Positions 4,936 to 5,922 of a stretch of 5,922 nucleotides of DNA are shown one piece after another (the stretch's first letter is position 1; the number at the start of each line of letters is the position of its first letter). A program made the position numbers and the translations under genes. The DNA comes from Armatimonadota bacterium (GTDB taxonomy: Bacteria; Armatimonadota; Fimbriimonadia; Fimbriimonadales; ATM1), in the NCBI GenBank assembly GCA_013816225.1, contig JACDEQ010000139.1, positions 1 through 5,922 on the forward strand, read 5' to 3'. The notes beneath the pieces are model-generated. The model was given only the letters and a program-made list of their open reading frames with translations. It was not told the origin of the DNA and made no database searches.

Positions 4936-5700
4936 ATGAAACGATTCTTGGTGATTTCGACAGCCGCGGCGGCCCGTGGCGAGATAAGAGTTAAGATCGG
5001 ATTCGCGCATCGCTTGTTTGGCGTCACGATTTGCCTGTTTGCCCTGGCAACCGCGGGCGTGGGGCAAGTCACGGAGGCCTGGGTCGCTCGCTACAACGGC
5101 TCAAGCAATGATGACATTGCCGGGGCCCTGGCCGTGGCCGCCCTCGCCGTTTTGGGCCAGTGCCAAGATCAAGCCGGGACATCAGCAAGCGATGTGCGAG
5201 CTGCGCCAGAGGTTAGCGGACGCCAGCGCACCGCTGCCGCCCTGCTCGATCTTTCCGGCCAGCAGTTAGTACAGCTCGACCAGCTCTGGGATTTCGTGAA
5301 CGCCAAGCGCGAGAAACAGGAAATGAAACACGCCAAGAGTCCTCGGACAAGTCCCAGGGATATGAACAACTCGGAAAGGGAGATTCGCAAGGCGTTCGAC
5401 ACCGTCCAGCGCGAGGCGAAGCGCCTGCTCAGCGCAGGCCAGGTTTACCTGCTCGAACAGAGGTCGGCTGAGCTGCGCAGCGCGCCGGAAACCTCCTACC
5501 GCGCCCTCTACCAGATGGGCTTTGCCGAGTACTCGACGACGCCCATCGACTATGACGCTGCGCGGCGATGGCGGGACTCGGACGATGCTTTTGGAAAGCG
5601 TCCTAAGTCCTCGCCACCCCCCCTCAATCGCTACTGGGGGTCTGGCCTGGGCTTCGGCTTCGGTCACCATCACCATCACCATGGAGGCCGTCGCCACTAG
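4936..5700 (+). CDS. Spy/CpxP-like periplasmic protein with an interrupted signal peptide
   Basis: The product has 254 residues from ATG 4936, chosen for AGGA (4924-4927) 8 bases upstream and the signal-like MKRFLVISTAAAA; the frame is open back to 4690, but only through repeat DNA. Residues 14-69 look inserted (see separate entry). Residues 98-180 resemble Spy/CpxP metal-stress chaperones: LDLSGQQLVQLDQLW (104-118) stands in the place of the first LTxxQ motif, and AKRLLSAGQVYLLEQ (161-175) in the place of the second, within charged helices. Those proteins are periplasmic dimeric chaperones or metal sensors. The tail has a Pro/Ser segment, a Gly/aromatic stretch and a natural six-His run (244-249) made by three CACCAT repeats. 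The ATPase gene follows after 63 bases, so a joint role in metal stress is plausible. Family assignment is by motif pattern, not by alignment. Confidence 0.75.
   Translation: MKRFLVISTAAAARGEIRVKIGFAHRLFGVTICLFALATAGVGQVTEAWVARYNGSSNDDIAGALAVAALAVLGQCQDQAGTSASDVRAAPEVSGRQRTAAALLDLSGQQLVQLDQLWDFVNAKREKQEMKHAKSPRTSPRDMNNSEREIRKAFDTVQREAKRLLSAGQVYLLEQRSAELRSAPETSYRALYQMGFAEYSTTPIDYDAARRWRDSDDAFGKRPKSSPPPLNRYWGSGLGFGFGHHHHHHGGRRH
4975..5142 (+). other. 168-bp in-frame insertion carrying a second signal peptide and a beta-propeller-like fragment
   Basis: Without these 56 codons the gene would start MKRFLVISTAAAA-LAVLGQC, one continuous normal signal sequence. The inserted residues comprise a second basic-plus-hydrophobic leader (FAHRLFGVTICLFALATAG) and then QVTEAWVARYNGSSNDDIAG and ALAV, which looks like the first strand of an SBBP beta-propeller protein (pattern aWvarYnG...dD.a.alavD). 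The segment has a GCC codon at both joins, and GGCCCGTGGC near the left join resembles GGCCGTGGCC near the right one, which suggests microhomology. The source gene is not in the window. Confidence 0.5.
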
Positions 5701-5763
5701 CGACTCGCCGTCGAGTTGGAGGGCGCGCCCTGCGCAGCCGGAGAAGAGGAATTCGACAAGCGC

Positions 5764-5922
5764 ATGCAAGAAAGCGATTACACCATTCAGAAGATGGACT
5801 GCCCGACCGAGGAGCAGATCATCCGCAAACGGCTCCGATCGATGAAGGGCATTCTTGGGCTGGAGTTCGACCTCATGAACCGGCGGCTCAAGGTTTCGCA
5901 CACCTTGGATGATACTCAGGGC
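5764..5922 (+). CDS. Heavy-metal P-type ATPase, N-terminal HMA domain (partial)
   Basis: Fifty-three codons run from ATG 5764 to the window end. The protein starts MQESDYTIQKMDCPTEEQII, and continues RKRLRSMKGILGLEFDLMNR and RLKVSHTLDDTQG. This is a heavy-metal-associated (HMA) domain of the MDCPTEE type, in which the second Cys of the usual CxxC is replaced and Glu residues follow; it heads P1B-type cation ATPases of the Zn/Cd/Pb or related class in many Pseudomonadota. The metal cannot be decided from this piece because the membrane CPx motif lies outside the window. GAGGA (5746-5750) is 13 bases upstream, a long spacing; the frame is open back to the stop of the Spy-like gene (5698-5700), and TTG 5716 is an alternative start. 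Probably co-transcribed with the Spy-like gene. Confidence 0.82.
   Translation, partial: MQESDYTIQKMDCPTEEQIIRKRLRSMKGILGLEFDLMNRRLKVSHTLDDTQG

Noticed and set aside
5266..5901. 211-codon open frame on the - strand
   Set aside because: It is antisense to the Spy-like gene and the HMA ATPase start, both of which have ribosome sites or clear motifs; it has no recognisable domain.
1..5922. CRISPR arrays, tRNA/rRNA genes, transposase genes, integron attC sites
   Set aside because: Looked for and not seen: no regularly spaced direct repeats, no cloverleaf, no transposase motif, and no convincing attC core pair.

Overview
This window looks like part of a copper / heavy-metal handling island on the chromosome or a plasmid of a GC-rich Gram-negative bacterium. 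Signal peptides, lipoproteins, a c-type haem motif and an inner-membrane domain point to a diderm with a periplasm. The partial ATPase at the right end has the MDCPTEEQ metal-binding variant familiar from Pseudomonadota (beta/gamma) cation ATPases. No ribosomal or other phylogenetic marker is present, so the taxon is only a guess. All genes I accept are on the + strand.

Layout, left to right. 1-223: 3' end of a secreted protein with a GHLMII...HSHP motif, interrupted by an apparent one-base frameshift. 288-779: secreted helical, His/Met-rich protein. 888-1060: small one-helix Cys-rich protein, apparently also frameshifted near its start. 1057-1857: monohaem cytochrome c / calcium loop / DUF2231 membrane fusion, overlapping the previous gene by GTGA. 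1858-2309: gene-free, with a very strong imperfect palindrome (1919-1967). 2310-2672: DUF305 lipoprotein. 2673-2963: gene-free, with a TGACAGG/CCTGTCA dyad and two hairpins. 2964-3335: plastocyanin-like cupredoxin with Cys/Cys/Met ligands. 3413-3736: Cys-rich four-helix copper storage protein (Csp/DUF326) with 21 cysteines. 3828-4328: secreted beta-rich protein of unknown function. 4329-4935: gene-free, with a terminator-like hairpin and two diverged, inverted copies of a 120-150 bp palindromic repeat. 4936-5700: Spy/CpxP-like periplasmic protein whose signal peptide appears to have been split by a 168-bp in-frame insertion. 5764-5922: start of a P-type metal ATPase (HMA domain), cut by the window end.

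How the genes may work together (inference from families): the ATPase would move metal ions out of the cytoplasm; Csp would buffer Cu(I) in the cytosol; the cupredoxin, DUF305 lipoprotein, helical His/Met protein and Spy-like protein would bind metal or protect proteins in the periplasm; and the cytochrome-DUF2231 fusion could carry electrons at the membrane. Most genes have their own good Shine-Dalgarno site and gaps of 60-450 bp, so this is a cluster of several transcription units rather than one tight operon.

The points most worth a second look are the inverted pair of palindromic repeats, whose shared reading frame is open in both copies; the apparent insertion of a second signal peptide plus a beta-propeller-like fragment into the Spy-like gene; and two single-base frameshifts in small genes, which are either real decay or sequencing errors.
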